A stretch of DNA of 64,000 nt from Nostocales cyanobacterium LEGE 11386 (GCA_015207155.1 JADEXK010000016.1:1-64000), one strand, 5' to 3'; positions 7,990 through 17,169 are shown, numbered from the stretch's first letter. Made by a program: numbers and translations. Notes: generated by a model from the sequence alone, not told the origin.

Positions 7990-9252
7990 TTAATCCATAA
8001 AACCGGCGAAAAAGTCCAGAGTTTCTTTCAGTGCTTTGATAAAAATATCAATTTCTTCGCGGGTGTTGTAAAAAGATAAACTTGCCCTTGCGGTTCCTGG
8101 TAAACCTAAGTAACGGTGTAATGGTTGAGTGCAGTGGTGTCCAGAACGAATAGCCACGCCTTCTTGATCTAATAATGTAGATAAATCGTTGGGGTGGACA
8201 TCGCCTGCTGTGAATGCAGCTAAAGCAGCTCTACCTTCACCTTGAGCGTTAGGCTTGGGCCCGTAAATTTGAATTTGGGGAATTTGCTCTAATTGTTGGA
8301 ACAAATAAGCGGTTAACTCTGCTTCATAGGCGTGGATTCTCTCCATGCCAATATTACTAAGGTAATCTACCGCCGCACCTAAAGCGATCGCTTCTGCAAT
8401 GGCTGGGGTACCGGCTTCAAATTTATGGGGTAATTCTGCATAGGTAGAATGGTCTAAGTATACATCGGCAATCATTTCGCCACCACCAAAAAATGGCGGC
8501 ATTGATTCCAATAATTCCAGCTTGCCATACAAAAAGCCTATCCCCGTCGGCCCGCACATTTTGTGACCGGATGCAACCAACCAATCACAATCTATTTGCT
8601 GTACATCGACAGGCATGTGAGGTAAACTTTGACAAGCATCAATTAAGAATTTCGCACCGTATCTGTGAGCGATCGCCGCAATTTCCGCTACTGGATTAAT
8701 ACAACCCAAAGTATTAGAAACATGACAAGTTGACACCAATTTTGTTTTGTCAGAAATCAGTTGTTGAAACTGTGATAAATCGTAACTACCTTCTGGTGTC
8801 AATTCGACAAACTTCAACACCGCGCCCGTTTTTTGCGCTACAAATTGCCAAGGAACAATATTACTGTGGTGTTCCATCACCGACAGAATAATTTCATCTC
8901 CTGGTTGCAAATTATTCATTCCCCAGCTGTAGGCTACCAGGTTAATAGCTTCACTAGCGTTGCGGGTATAGACAATTTCCTGACGTGATGCAGCATTGAT
9001 AAATTTAGCAACTTTGTCTCGCGCTGCTTCATAAGCATCAGTAGCTTTAGCACTGAGAGTATGAGCGCCCCGATGCACATTAGCATTATATTGTTCGTAA
9101 TAATCCCGCAGGATATTTAATACGAACACAGGTTTTTGGGAGGTAGCAGCATTATCCAGATACACCAAAGGTTTCCCGTTAACTTCCTGATGCAATATTG
9201 GGAAGTCAGCGCGGACTTGATCAGCTAAAGTTTTGGTAGTGGTGAAAGTCAT
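7990..9252 (-). CDS. sufS: SufS cysteine desulfurase
   Basis: 420 residues, the usual length of a group II cysteine desulfurase. It removes sulfur from cysteine with pyridoxal phosphate and passes it to the Fe-S assembly scaffold. The PLP lysine lies in [10 protein letters not shown], and the persulfide cysteine (about Cys374) in [14 protein letters not shown]. It is the last gene of sufB-C-D-S, 10 bp after sufD. No SufE or SufU gene is in the window, so the sulfur acceptor is encoded elsewhere. Confidence 0.97.
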   Translation of the reverse strand: MTFTTTKTLADQVRADFPILHQEVNGKPLVYLDNAATSQKPVFVLNILRDYYEQYNANVHRGAHTLSAKATDAYEAARDKVAKFINAASRQEIVYTRNASEAINLVAYSWGMNNLQPGDEIILSVMEHHSNIVPWQFVAQKTGAVLKFVELTPEGSYDLSQFQQLISDKTKLVSTCHVSNTLGCINPVAEIAAIAHRYGAKFLIDACQSLPHMPVDVQQIDCDWLVASGHKMCGPTGIGFLYGKLELLESMPPFFGGGEMIADVYLDHSTYAELPHKFEAGTPAIAEAIALGAAVDYLSNIGMERIHAYEAELTAYLFQQLEQIPQIQIYGPKPNAQGEGRAALAAFTAGDVHPNDLSTLLDQEGVAIRSGHHCTQPLHRYLGLPGTARASLSFYNTREEIDIFIKALKETLDFFAGFMD

Positions 9253-9262
9253 CGGTAATTAA

Positions 9263-10603
9263 TTATGAGTCACTAGATAAAGACTTGAGACTATTGACTG
9301 TGTTTAAGAGGATTTCTTGCAGAGACATGACAGGAATTTGGTTGATAATTTCCGCAGCAAAGGCGTTAATTAACAACTTCCGCGCATCGGTTTCATTAAT
9401 TCCCCGACTTTGGAGATAGAATATTTCATCATCTTCCAACTGGCTAACCGTTGCACCGTGAGCGCATTTCACGTTGTCGGCGGTGATTTCCAATTGGGGT
9501 TTAGTATCAACTCTCGCCTTCGATGACAGCAGCAAATTGCGATTTAACTGGCCTGCATCTGTTAACTGCGCTGGTTTCGGCACAAAAACCTTACCATTGA
9601 ACACCGCATGAGCGCGATCGCCTACGATACATTTATGCAATTGTCTACTAGTACCATAGGGATGATTCAGTGCGATCGTACTGTGAGTATCCGCCAACTG
9701 ATGACCAGAAATCATCGTCAACCCATTAAGAGTAGTTTGGGTTTGCTCACCAGTTTGGAAAATCTCCAAATTATGGCGTGATAACTGACCACCACAACAA
9801 AAAGCATGACAAGTATAACGACTATCACGCGCCTGAGTCACAGCCGTCTTCCCCACATGAAAAGCCTCTAAACCATCACGCTCAACCCTAACGTGACTCA
9901 CCTCAGCATTTTCCCCAATCCAAACCTCAGTCACCGCATTATTTAGGTAAACCCTCTCTGTGTTCTCTGCGCCTCTGTGGTTAATAAATTCCTCCACCAA
10001 ACACACCTGAGAACCAGACTCAGCCACCACCAAACAACGCGGCTGGGAAATCACAGCATCCTCACCCACCACCGAAACAAACAGCAAATGAATCGGTGAC
10101 TCAACAACCACATTTTTCGCCACCAAAACCACCGCCGCATCAGTCATCCCAGCAGTATTCAGTGCAGTAAAAACCTCCTGAGAACCACCAGCCTGAGCCA
10201 AATACTTCTTAGTACCAAAAGACTCAGACAACCCAGCCAAATTACTAACCGTCACCCCAGCAGGTAAATCTGCAACAGCAGACAACTCCGGCGCATAAAC
10301 ACCATTCACAAACACCAAACGACTATTAACAGCCTCAGGTAAAATCAACCCTGCAATATCAACAGCAGTTAATTCCCTATCTACCCGAAACTGTACTTGG
10401 CGCAACGCCGACAAATCAGTAAACCGCCATTCCTCATCACGAGTATTGGGAATCACCGCATGACGCACCCAATGAGCAGCATTTTGGCGTAAATCCTGTA
10501 ACCAATCCTCGCTTTTATCTGGAGTCACTTCCTGTAACAACCCAGTCAAAAAAGCATCTCTATCCACCAAACTAGTAACCGCAGGAGAAACTTGCATCGT
10601 CAT
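9263..10603 (-). CDS. sufD: SufD, Fe-S cluster assembly scaffold component
   Basis: 446 residues. SufD pairs with SufB in the SufBC2D scaffold. Conserved parts include DEEWRFTDLS near the N-terminus and the C-terminal KCAHGATVSQLEDDEIFYL with RGINETDARKLL. Between VCLVEEFI and YLNNAVTEVWIG the protein has NHRGAENTER, which is the translation of an interspersed repeat (9954-9990) rather than typical SufD sequence. The frame is kept, so the gene is probably functional with a loop insertion in its beta-helix. Its start overlaps the sufC stop by one base (TAATG), implying translational coupling. Confidence 0.96.
   Translation of the reverse strand: MTMQVSPAVTSLVDRDAFLTGLLQEVTPDKSEDWLQDLRQNAAHWVRHAVIPNTRDEEWRFTDLSALRQVQFRVDRELTAVDIAGLILPEAVNSRLVFVNGVYAPELSAVADLPAGVTVSNLAGLSESFGTKKYLAQAGGSQEVFTALNTAGMTDAAVVLVAKNVVVESPIHLLFVSVVGEDAVISQPRCLVVAESGSQVCLVEEFINHRGAENTERVYLNNAVTEVWIGENAEVSHVRVERDGLEAFHVGKTAVTQARDSRYTCHAFCCGGQLSRHNLEIFQTGEQTQTTLNGLTMISGHQLADTHSTIALNHPYGTSRQLHKCIVGDRAHAVFNGKVFVPKPAQLTDAGQLNRNLLLSSKARVDTKPQLEITADNVKCAHGATVSQLEDDEIFYLQSRGINETDARKLLINAFAAEIINQIPVMSLQEILLNTVNSLKSLSSDS
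9954..9990. repeat. Interspersed repeat translated in frame within sufD
   Basis: The core GTTCTCTGCGCCTCTGTGG is shared exactly with 21172-21190, inside a mobile-looking element, and a diverged relative (CTCTGCGCCTTTGCGCCTCT) lies near 58473-58500. Here it is coding, giving NHRGAENTER in SufD. Its presence in both intergenic and coding DNA indicates insertion of a repeat into the gene. Confidence 0.8.
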
Positions 10604-11385
10604 TACACACCCACCTCAGCAGCTTCCAGCACCCAGTCATAACCGCGAGACTCCAACTCCAGCGCCAATTCCTTACCGCCACTAGTGAGAATGCGACCAT
10701 TCGCCATCACATGCACAAAATCCGGCACAATATAATTAAGTAACCGTTGGTAGTGAGTAATCATAATCGTGGCATTTTCCGGACTAGTTAATTGATTGAC
10801 ACCATTCGCCACAATCTTCAGCGCATCAATATCTAATCCTGAATCAGTTTCATCCAGAATTGCCAACTTAGGCTCTAACAAAGCCATTTGCAGAATTTCA
10901 TTCCGCTTCTTCTCACCACCAGAGAAACCTTCATTCAAACTGCGATTCAGAAAAGCCGGATTCATTTTGACCACATCCAACTTTTCCTCAATCAAATCAT
11001 CAAAATCAAACGCGTCCAACTCCTCCAAACCCTGCGCCTTACGCCGAGAATTGTAAGCCACCCGCAAAAAATCCAAATTACTCACACCCGGAATTTCTAG
11101 CGGATATTGAAAAGCCAAAAATATACCTAACCTAGCTCTTTCCTCCGGCTCCATTTCCAGCAAATTCTCTCCCTGGAAAATCACCTCACCACCAGTCACC
11201 TCATACGCCGGATGTCCAGCCAAAACCTTAGAAAAAGTACTCTTACCAGAACCATTCGGCCCCATAATGGCATGAACTTCCCCAGCACGTACCTCCAAAT
11301 TCAAACCCTTCAGAATTGGAGTCCCATCAACATTAGCCGTCAAATCCTTCACTGACAGCACAACTTCACTATTTTCAATAATCAT
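10603..11385 (-). CDS. sufC: SufC, Fe-S assembly ATPase
   Basis: 260 residues, an ABC-type ATPase without a membrane partner. Walker A is GPNGSGKST, the signature is the SufC-specific [16 protein letters not shown], Walker B is [12 protein letters not shown], and the switch histidine is in [11 protein letters not shown] hydrolysis by SufC drives rearrangement of SufB and SufD during cluster assembly. It lies second in the operon, 81 bp after sufB; that gap holds a small inverted-repeat element. Confidence 0.98.
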   Translation of the reverse strand: MIIENSEVVLSVKDLTANVDGTPILKGLNLEVRAGEVHAIMGPNGSGKSTFSKVLAGHPAYEVTGGEVIFQGENLLEMEPEERARLGIFLAFQYPLEIPGVSNLDFLRVAYNSRRKAQGLEELDAFDFDDLIEEKLDVVKMNPAFLNRSLNEGFSGGEKKRNEILQMALLEPKLAILDETDSGLDIDALKIVANGVNQLTSPENATIMITHYQRLLNYIVPDFVHVMANGRILTSGGKELALELESRGYDWVLEAAEVGV

Positions 11386-11411
11386 GTTCTCTCTTCTCTT
11401 CTCTATTTGGT

Positions 11412-11463
11412 TTGTAGTAGGCGCTTTAGCGCCTTTTTGAAAGCAATGAAGTGCTTACTACAA
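11412..11463. repeat. 52-bp inverted-repeat element in the sufB-sufC spacer
   Basis: The outer arms TTGTAGTA (11412-11419) and TACTACAA (11456-11463) are perfect inverted repeats. Inside is a second hairpin, AGGCGCTTTAGCGCCT, followed by a T run. It has the look of a small dispersed palindromic element. As RNA it would fold between two operon cistrons and could lower downstream expression or mark an mRNA processing point. Confidence 0.7.
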
Positions 11464-11466
11464 GCA

Positions 11467-12906
11467 TTACCCAACGCTACCTTCTAACTTCAGACTCAAT
11501 AATTTATCAGCTTCTACTGCAAACTCCATCGGTAGCTGATTAAACACATCCTTGCAGAAACCGCTAATCATCATCGAAATAGCGTCCTCTGACGAAATGC
11601 CCCGTTGAGCAAAGTAGAATAGCTGATCTTCCCCAATCTTAGAAGTAGAAGCTTCATGCTCCACCTTCGCAGTACTATTTTGCACCTGAATATAAGGGAA
11701 AGTATTCGCATGGGCATTATCGCCAATCAACATCGAGTCACATTGAGAATAGTTTCTCGCGCCCTTAGCCTTGGGATGCACCTTCACCAAACCGCGATAG
11801 CTATTACTAGAATTACCCGCCGAGATTCCCTTAGAAATAATTGTGCTGCGAGTATTATTACCCACGTGGATCATCTTCGTACCCGTATCAGCTTGCTGCA
11901 TATTATTAGTCAGCGCCACCGAGTAGAATTCACCCACAGAGTTATCACCAACTAATACACAGCTAGGATACTTCCAAGTAATTGCTGAACCAGTTTCTAC
12001 TTGAGTCCAGGAAATCTTAGAATTCACACCCTGACACAAACCACGCTTAGTCACAAAGTTATAAATTCCGCCTTTGCCTTTTTCATCGCCGGCGTACCAG
12101 TTTTGCACAGTGGAATATTTAATTTCGGCATTATCCAGCGCCACAAGTTCCACCACAGCCGCGTGGAGTTGGTTGCTGTCATACATCGGCGCAGTGCAAC
12201 CTTCTAGATAAGAAACATAGCTACCTTCTTCAGCGACAATCAAAGTCCGTTCAAATTGTCCTGTATCACCGGAGTTGATGCGGAAGTAGGTAGACAGTTC
12301 CATCGGGCATTTCACACCCTTAGGAATATAAACGAAAGAACCATCACTGAATACAGCACCATTCAAAGCCGCAAAATAATTATCTGCTGCGGGAACGACG
12401 CTACCCAGATACTTCTGTACAAGTTCGGGATGTTCTTGCAATGCTTCCGAAATCGAGCAGAAGATTACTCCATCTTCGGCTAACTTTTCTTTAAATGTCG
12501 TAGCCACAGAAACACTATCGAAAATCGCATCAACGGCGACGTTAGCTAGTCGCTTTTGTTCAGATAGCGAAATGCCTAGCTTCTCGAAAGTTTCCAGGAG
12601 AGTAGGATCTACTTCATCCAAACTGTTGAGTTTTGCTTTCTTTTTCTTCGGCGCGGAATAGTAGATGATATTCTGATAATCTATGGGCGGATACTTGACA
12701 CTTGGCCAAGTTGGTTCCGTCATTTTTTGCCACTGGCGATAAGCTCTGAGGCGGAAATCCAACATGAACTGCGGCTCGTTCTTCTTAGCGGAGATCAAGC
12801 GGATGACATCCTCATTTAGTCCACGCGGAATAGTGTCGGCCTCAATATCGGTGACAAAGCCGTACTTATAGGGTTGGTTGACTAAGGTTTTGACAGTGGC
12901 ACTCAT
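11467..12906 (-). CDS. sufB: SufB, Fe-S cluster assembly scaffold
   Basis: 479 residues, typical of SufB. It is the core scaffold that receives sulfur and iron in the SufBC2D complex. Recognised stretches: the N-terminal [30 protein letters not shown], the [20 protein letters not shown] region, and the C-terminal beta-helix with [18 protein letters not shown] and [13 protein letters not shown]. First gene of the operon, divergent from sufR; the 241-bp spacer holds two SufR-type operators. Confidence 0.98.
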   Translation of the reverse strand: MSATVKTLVNQPYKYGFVTDIEADTIPRGLNEDVIRLISAKKNEPQFMLDFRLRAYRQWQKMTEPTWPSVKYPPIDYQNIIYYSAPKKKKAKLNSLDEVDPTLLETFEKLGISLSEQKRLANVAVDAIFDSVSVATTFKEKLAEDGVIFCSISEALQEHPELVQKYLGSVVPAADNYFAALNGAVFSDGSFVYIPKGVKCPMELSTYFRINSGDTGQFERTLIVAEEGSYVSYLEGCTAPMYDSNQLHAAVVELVALDNAEIKYSTVQNWYAGDEKGKGGIYNFVTKRGLCQGVNSKISWTQVETGSAITWKYPSCVLVGDNSVGEFYSVALTNNMQQADTGTKMIHVGNNTRSTIISKGISAGNSSNSYRGLVKVHPKAKGARNYSQCDSMLIGDNAHANTFPYIQVQNSTAKVEHEASTSKIGEDQLFYFAQRGISSEDAISMMISGFCKDVFNQLPMEFAVEADKLLSLKLEGSVG

Positions 12907-12991
12907 CGGTATTAGTCTCTCGTGTTCGGAACTGGAATCTTGTTATCTGAACTCTCTTCAAGGATCGGAGACGGTCTAGTATCTAGCTGAT

Positions 12992-13036
12992 TCTCATCTT
13001 GCGTGACCGAGTGGTTAAACGGCTGTTAAGATGAGA
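12992..13036. other. Hairpin with a tRNA D-arm-like loop upstream of sufB
   Basis: TCTCATCTT (12992-13000) and AAGATGAGA (13028-13036) form a perfect 9-bp stem. The 27-nt loop contains GACCGAGTGGTTAAACGGC, which resembles the D-arm of serine/leucine tRNAs. No anticodon or T-arm follows, so it is not a tRNA gene. It could be a tRNA remnant or an mRNA leader structure of the sufB transcript. Confidence 0.45.
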
Positions 13037-13050
13037 GGAGGAGAGTAAAA

Positions 13051-13064
13051 CAACAGCTATGTTG
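13051..13064. promoter_or_regulatory. SufR operator, site 1
   Basis: CAACAGCTATGTTG fits the CAAC-N6-GTTG inverted repeat known for cyanobacterial SufR. Flanking AAA/TTT extends the symmetry (13048-13067). It lies 145 bp upstream of the sufB start. Confidence 0.85.
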
Positions 13065-13091
13065 TTTAATGTATCTTCATTTTACGCTAAA

Positions 13092-13113
13092 TTAACAACA
13101 ACAATGTTGTTAA
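13092..13113. promoter_or_regulatory. SufR operator, site 2
   Basis: TTAACAAC and GTTGTTAA are perfect 8-bp arms around AACAAT, containing CAAC-N6-GTTG. It lies 34 bp before the sufR start codon, suited to autoregulation. Confidence 0.87.
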
Positions 13114-13147
13114 AGTCAAATTTTCTGAAAAAATTTTTGGGACTAAG

Positions 13148-13840
13148 ATGGCGACTATCCACCAGTCCTCCACCAAGCAAGATATTCTGGAGTATCTGCT
13201 CAAACGTTCACAAGCAACTGCTTTTGAGCTAGCCGAAGTTTTAGATGTGAGTAAACAAGCGATTCGTCGTCATCTCAAAGATTTGGAGGCGGAAGAGCTG
13301 ATTATATATTCGTCAGTGCAGGCGGGGATGGGGCGGCCGCAGCACGTTTATCAACTGAGTCGTCGGGGACGCGATCGCCTGCAAAGAAAAATTAACAATA
13401 TTCAAAGCGATCGCTACGGCGAATTTGCAGTATCGCTGCTGGACACGCTAGCGGAAACCGTAGGACGCGAACAAGTCAGCACAATTTTACAAAAACAATG
13501 GGAACGTAAAGCTCAAGAATACCGCGATCGCTTGGGTAACGGTTCACTGCAAGAGCGTGTTGCTAAATTAGTGGATCTGAGGAAATCGGAAGGTTTCATG
13601 GCAGAGTATCATTCTGTAGAATCAGATGAATCTTCCCCACAGGATAGTTTTATCTTTATGGAGCATAACTGCGCGATTTCCAACGTTGCTGAGTCTTTTC
13701 CCAGCATTTGCGGCCATGAATTAGAAATGTTTGCTGCTGTTCTACCAGATTGTCAGGTAGAGCGTACCCATTGGATTATTAATGGTGAACATCGTTGCGG
13801 TTATTTGGTGCAAGCTCGAAAAAATCAATCTGATGAATAA
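13148..13840 (+). CDS. sufR: SufR, Fe-S-sensing repressor of the suf operon
   Basis: 230 residues. An N-terminal winged helix (AFELAEVLDVSKQAIRRHLK) is followed by a C-terminal sensor region with four cysteines spaced C-x12-C-x13-C-x14-C (in HNCAISN, SICGHE, PDCQVE, HRCGYL). This spacing is the known cluster-binding signature of SufR, which represses sufBCDS when it carries an Fe-S cluster. It is transcribed divergently from sufB, and both predicted operators lie in the shared spacer. Confidence 0.96.
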   Translation: MATIHQSSTKQDILEYLLKRSQATAFELAEVLDVSKQAIRRHLKDLEAEELIIYSSVQAGMGRPQHVYQLSRRGRDRLQRKINNIQSDRYGEFAVSLLDTLAETVGREQVSTILQKQWERKAQEYRDRLGNGSLQERVAKLVDLRKSEGFMAEYHSVESDESSPQDSFIFMEHNCAISNVAESFPSICGHELEMFAAVLPDCQVERTHWIINGEHRCGYLVQARKNQSDE

Positions 13841-13959
13841 ATTTTGTTTTCACGTTCAGTTTAAATCATGGATAGTATTTCAGTGGTAAAAGGGTTTACT
13901 AATTAAAAATTATTCATTGTCCATGACTAAACATTTAACTAAGTTTGAGAACTAAATTT

Positions 13960-14220
13960 ATGGATACACAACCACAGCAACCTTCAACACAATTTCTCAC
14001 CTTAGAAGAATCAGCAAAAGTAGATGCTGCTTTGTTATCGTCCTCAGAAAAGTTTTTAACGAGATTAACTATTTCATCCCTCAAGCTCTTGAAACATATT
14101 GCTCAAGAGTATGGTGTGGCTATAGAAGATTTAACAACACAGCAACTGATTGCCTGGTTTGAAAAAGATGCCAAAGTTAAACGAGAGCAGGGACTTGAAG
14201 CTTCATTTCTGAAGTGGTGA
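13960..14220 (+). CDS. Small hypothetical helical protein
   Basis: 86 residues starting MDTQPQQPSTQFLTLEE. It is predicted mostly helical and soluble, with KFLTRLTISSLKLLKHIAQEYG and a C-terminal VKREQGLEASFLKW. I do not recognise a named family. The ATG at 13960 is preferred to a TTG five codons earlier. It follows sufR by 119 bp on the same strand and may be read with it, but nothing ties it to Fe-S assembly. Confidence 0.6.
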   Translation: MDTQPQQPSTQFLTLEESAKVDAALLSSSEKFLTRLTISSLKLLKHIAQEYGVAIEDLTTQQLIAWFEKDAKVKREQGLEASFLKW

Positions 14221-14449
14221 TCCTAATTTGTGATTTGGGACAGTTAATATCTTCTTTCTGCTCAAACATTAGACTTCTGGCAAAAGTGCTAATTTCATAC
14301 TTTCTCTCTGCACCTCTGAGTGAGACAAATAAATATTTATGCAAGAAGTCTAGTAACTAAGAATAAGAAATAGTGTTGCTAATCAGGATTATCTTAGTGA
14401 CATTCTTGACCGTATCCTGAATGGTAAAGCGTGTTTCCGTAAAACTTTT

Positions 14450-14791
14450 TTAGGTGGATGGACGCACTACACGAATTAGTTTTCCTTTTAAAGATTCTTC
14501 TGTTGTTACAGCCTCATTTATCCGTGCTGCAAACTGCTTCCAATTACGATTGTTGGTACAAACAACAATGCCTAAGTGGTTATCATTGCGACGATGCAAA
14601 CGGATAAAATCATCTCTGTTAATAGTTAATACTGAGCGTTATTGACTGATGGCAAATACCAACACTTCGTCATCAGGTATACTTTGGTCTGCCTTTCCTG
14701 CTTCTTGAACTGTCAAAACATCATGCCCTAAACTACGTAATAATTCCACAACTGGAAATGGAAACTGCTCATCTGCGTAAAACCGTGCCAT
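14450..14791 (-). pseudogene. DUF5615 (PIN-like) toxin gene with an in-frame TAA
   Basis: Read leftwards from the ATG at 14791: MARFYADEQFPFPVVELLRS, then GHDVLTVQEAGKADQSIPDD, VLVFAISQ, a TAA at 14639-14641, then RSVLTINRDDFIRLHRRN through to RVVRPST and a second stop at 14450-14452. The whole 114-codon span stays in one frame, so a single base substitution explains the break. The acidic residues typical of DUF5615 proteins flank the stop. It follows the DUF433 gene with 3 bp between them, the usual arrangement of this predicted toxin-antitoxin pair. Confidence 0.8.
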
Positions 14792-14794
14792 CGA

Positions 14795-15130
14795 CTAGGC
14801 TACCTCATTACGCTTAATTGCCAATTCGATTTCATCAGGATGAGCTTCTGCATACACCCAAGCATTAGCTAAATCCGTAGCTGTAATGCTTGGATAGCTC
14901 TTCAGCAGGTCAGCATCACTATATCCAAGATCACGAGCTTCCACAAGTACCCACACGGGAATACGAGTTTTCGCAATCCGTGCTTCTCCACCACAAACTC
15001 CAGGGGTTTTCTCAATTCCTTGCCAACTGCTACCGAGACTTTGAGCAAGTAACTGTATAGCCTGCACTTTTTCACTAGGACTCAGGGCAAGAAGTTGTTG
15101 TTCTAACTCTTTGAGTGTCACAGGTATCAT
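14795..15130 (-). CDS. DUF433 family protein, likely antitoxin of the DUF5615 pair
   Basis: 111 residues. The DUF433 core is CGGEARIAKTRIPVWVLVEA followed by GYSDADLLKSYPSITATDL, a short helix-turn-helix-like module. A leading segment (LEQQLLALSPSEKVQAIQLL) is the helical N-terminus often seen in this subgroup. These proteins usually precede a DUF5615 PIN-like toxin, as here. With the toxin interrupted, this gene may persist as a free antitoxin. Confidence 0.82.
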   Translation of the reverse strand: MIPVTLKELEQQLLALSPSEKVQAIQLLAQSLGSSWQGIEKTPGVCGGEARIAKTRIPVWVLVEARDLGYSDADLLKSYPSITATDLANAWVYAEAHPDEIELAIKRNEVA

Positions 15131-15301
15131 CCTTGGAAATTTTGTCAGGCTACATTTACAATTTTATATTTCACCCAAGAGTTAACCTCGATGTTTGACC
15201 AAACTGCTAAGACTATCCACAGGTGCAGGTAATTGTGACTTGTCGGACACAAAGCCAAAAATCGCGGTTTGAGCGTTTTGATGATGTAGAAGTAGTAGAT
15301 T

Positions 15302-15440
15302 TTAATGAAGCTCAGGTGCGATCGGTATGATTTTTATACTTAAGTGGTAATCGACTATTTCAACTTCCGAAGCATTGTTTTCATCTGTCCAAACAAAGCA
15401 AATCCGCCATTGGTCATTTTACGTTACTATCGTCAAACGT
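15302..15440 (-). pseudogene. HigB/RelE-like toxin C-terminal remnant
   Basis: Leftward reading gives LTIVT, a TAA, then NDQWRICFVWTD, EVEIVDYH. NDQWRICF followed by VEIVDYH is the characteristic ending of HigB-type mRNA interferases. The stop just before NDQW and further stops upstream show it is broken, and no N-terminal half was found. The sequence runs on past DYH to a stop at 15302-15304; part of that run (IPIAPELH) may be the eroded start of a HigA antitoxin. Lies in an otherwise gene-free 520-bp stretch. Confidence 0.5.
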
Positions 15441-15615
15441 TAGTATACATTTCAAGTGGTAAATTTTGACATTGCCCAAGCGATGGCGTAACCGCCCAGC
15501 GTAGCTAATCGCTCATTCATAAAACTGATGTCTGACAACACACTGCGTTGCATCTACGCCTAAAATTTAACCGTAAGCATATCCTCTAAATATTTTTCAG
15601 GGATTAATAAAGTAA

Positions 15616-15646
15616 AAACCCCTTGAATCTTAATATCAAGGGGTTT
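15616..15646 (-). terminator. Rho-independent terminator of tRNA-Phe
   Basis: AAACCCCTTGA and TCAAGGGGTTT form a perfect 11-bp stem with a 9-nt loop. On the minus strand it is followed by a T run and lies just 3' of tRNA-Phe. Confidence 0.85.
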
Positions 15647-15651
15647 GTCAA

Positions 15652-15724
<73 letters not shown>

Positions 15725-15799
15725 AGGGGCTGTTTGTTAGCCACGATTAACTAATGTAGCAAACATATATTAATTTGGCAAGAACTTGAGAAAAAAAAT

Positions 15800-16618
15800 T
15801 TATGCTGGTTTTAATTTCAATTTGACCCAGATGAAAACGGCTACAAAGAACAAAAACTGGACAAGAACAATACTAGGCCCTGATGCCAGGTTAAAAAGAC
15901 CAGACACGACGATACCAGACATACTGGTAGTGGAACCAACTATCACTGACACGACAAGAAAACGGCTAAAGTGATGACTCATCAGTTTGGCTGTGGAGGC
16001 GGGAATCACCAAAAAAGCATTTACCAGTAAAATACCGACAGCTTTAATCGCCACCGCAACAGCCAATGAAAGCAAAATCACAAACCCATAACGATACACT
16101 TGAACTGGAATACCTTGTACTTGCGCTACATCGAGGTTAAGTGTCAACAATATTTGCTGTCGCAGGGTTGATAGTAAAAATATGCTACTGCCTACGAGTA
16201 TAAACAGGGTCAAAATCAAATCTGTAGCGTCGATCGCTAAAATATCGCCGAATAGTACTCTCATCAAGTTACCGCGATAACCCTGAACCAAGCTAGTAAG
16301 TATCACGCCGATAGCTAATGCGCCCGATAGCACTATACTAAGAACGCTATCGCTAGCTAAATCGGTTTTATCGATGAAGTAGAGGACAACTACACCGAAA
16401 ACTAAGGTAAAAGGCAACAGCATCCAAGTGGGATTTAACTGTAGTAACACACCTAAAACTACGCCTACTAATGCTGCATGACCAACAGCATGACTAAAAA
16501 AAGATAGCTGGCGCAAGGTAACAAAACTACCAAGTAAACCACCAAGTATTCCCATTAACACAGCACCTGCGATCGCTCTCTGCATGAAGGGAAATTGTAA
16601 CAAATTCACTAAGTCCAT
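15800..16618 (-). CDS. znuB: ZnuB-type zinc/manganese ABC transporter permease
   Basis: About 272 residues of the ABC-3 permease family, with eight or so membrane segments. Family features include GGLLGSFVTLRQLSFFSHAVGH and AVGILLVNAFLVIPASTA. It would form the channel for periplasmic metal delivered by ZnuA and energised by ZnuC. I start it at the ATG at 16618 (MDLVNLLQFPF); a longer frame to 16669 adds an atypical leader. It is cut off from znuC by an opposite-strand regulator gene, so it needs its own promoter or a read-through message. Confidence 0.9.
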   Translation of the reverse strand: MDLVNLLQFPFMQRAIAGAVLMGILGGLLGSFVTLRQLSFFSHAVGHAALVGVVLGVLLQLNPTWMLLPFTLVFGVVVLYFIDKTDLASDSVLSIVLSGALAIGVILTSLVQGYRGNLMRVLFGDILAIDATDLILTLFILVGSSIFLLSTLRQQILLTLNLDVAQVQGIPVQVYRYGFVILLSLAVAVAIKAVGILLVNAFLVIPASTAKLMSHHFSRFLVVSVIVGSTTSMSGIVVSGLFNLASGPSIVLVQFLFFVAVFIWVKLKLKPA

Positions 16619-16792
16619 ACTAGTGGGAATAACTAGCCAATTTATCTGACAACCAAAGCATAAATACATAAGTTAAATTTACACATAAAACCAAGTAATT
16701 GTAATATATATTTTTTTAGCCTAATTATATTCATAACAGGCAAACTTTCAGGAATGTAAATCAAAAAGCCAGTAATTTCTACTGTAATTAAA

Positions 16793-16805
16793 TTTGATTA
16801 TCAAA
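16793..16805. promoter_or_regulatory. Palindrome in the znuB/ArsR-type regulator spacer
   Basis: TTTGATTATCAAA is a perfect 6-1-6 inverted repeat in the 239-bp spacer between divergently transcribed znuB and the regulator. Possibly a metal-regulator site; not assigned. Confidence 0.4.
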
Positions 16806-16809
16806 ACAC

Positions 16810-16824
16810 ATACTGATTCAGTAT
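16810..16824. promoter_or_regulatory. Candidate ArsR-type operator before the SmtB-like gene
   Basis: ATACTGATTCAGTAT is an inverted repeat with perfect 7-bp arms around one base, 34 bp before the regulator start. SmtB/ZiaR sites are imperfect inverted repeats ending in TTCA-type half sites, which this resembles. Confidence 0.6.
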
Positions 16825-16857
16825 AATTTAAAATAGATAACTATAAAGAACGATATT

Positions 16858-17169
16858 GTGCAACACCTAGTAGATCAAGTTCTCAGCAGCGAAAAAGCTC
16901 AACGCATGGCAGAATTTTTTAGTTTCTTAGGAGATGCTAATCGCTTACGAATTCTTTCTTTTTTGGCTAAAAAAGAACTATGTGTTAGTGATTTAGCAGC
17001 ATTACTAGATATGAGTGAATCTGCTGTTTCTCATCAGCTACGAAACTTAAGGGTAATGCGCTTGGTCGGCTATCGTAAGCAAGGTCGTAATGTGTTCTAT
17101 CACCTCCACGATAATCATATCTTTCATCTTTATCAGGCTGTGGCTGAACATTTAGATGAACCTGAATAA
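16858..17169 (+). CDS. SmtB/ZiaR-like ArsR-family zinc sensor
   Basis: 103 residues with a GTG start. A winged helix ([20 protein letters not shown]) is flanked by metal-site elements: KELCVSDLA at the alpha-3N position and a C-terminal [17 protein letters not shown] that matches the D-x-H...H-x-x-E alpha-5 zinc site of SmtB. Such proteins repress efflux or sequestration genes and let go on zinc binding. It is convergent with znuC (31 bp apart) and divergent from znuB, so it lies inside a zinc-uptake locus, an unusual place for a zinc-derepressed regulator. Confidence 0.9.
   Translation: MQHLVDQVLSSEKAQRMAEFFSFLGDANRLRILSFLAKKELCVSDLAALLDMSESAVSHQLRNLRVMRLVGYRKQGRNVFYHLHDNHIFHLYQAVAEHLDEPE

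Noticed and set aside
12997..13030. tRNA gene upstream of sufB
   Set aside because: Only a D-arm-like piece; no anticodon arm, T-arm or acceptor pairing.
14220..14445. Short stretch reading NQDYLSDILDRILNG
   Set aside because: Recalls an IS66 transposase tail, but only some 15 residues and no flanking match; too short to call.
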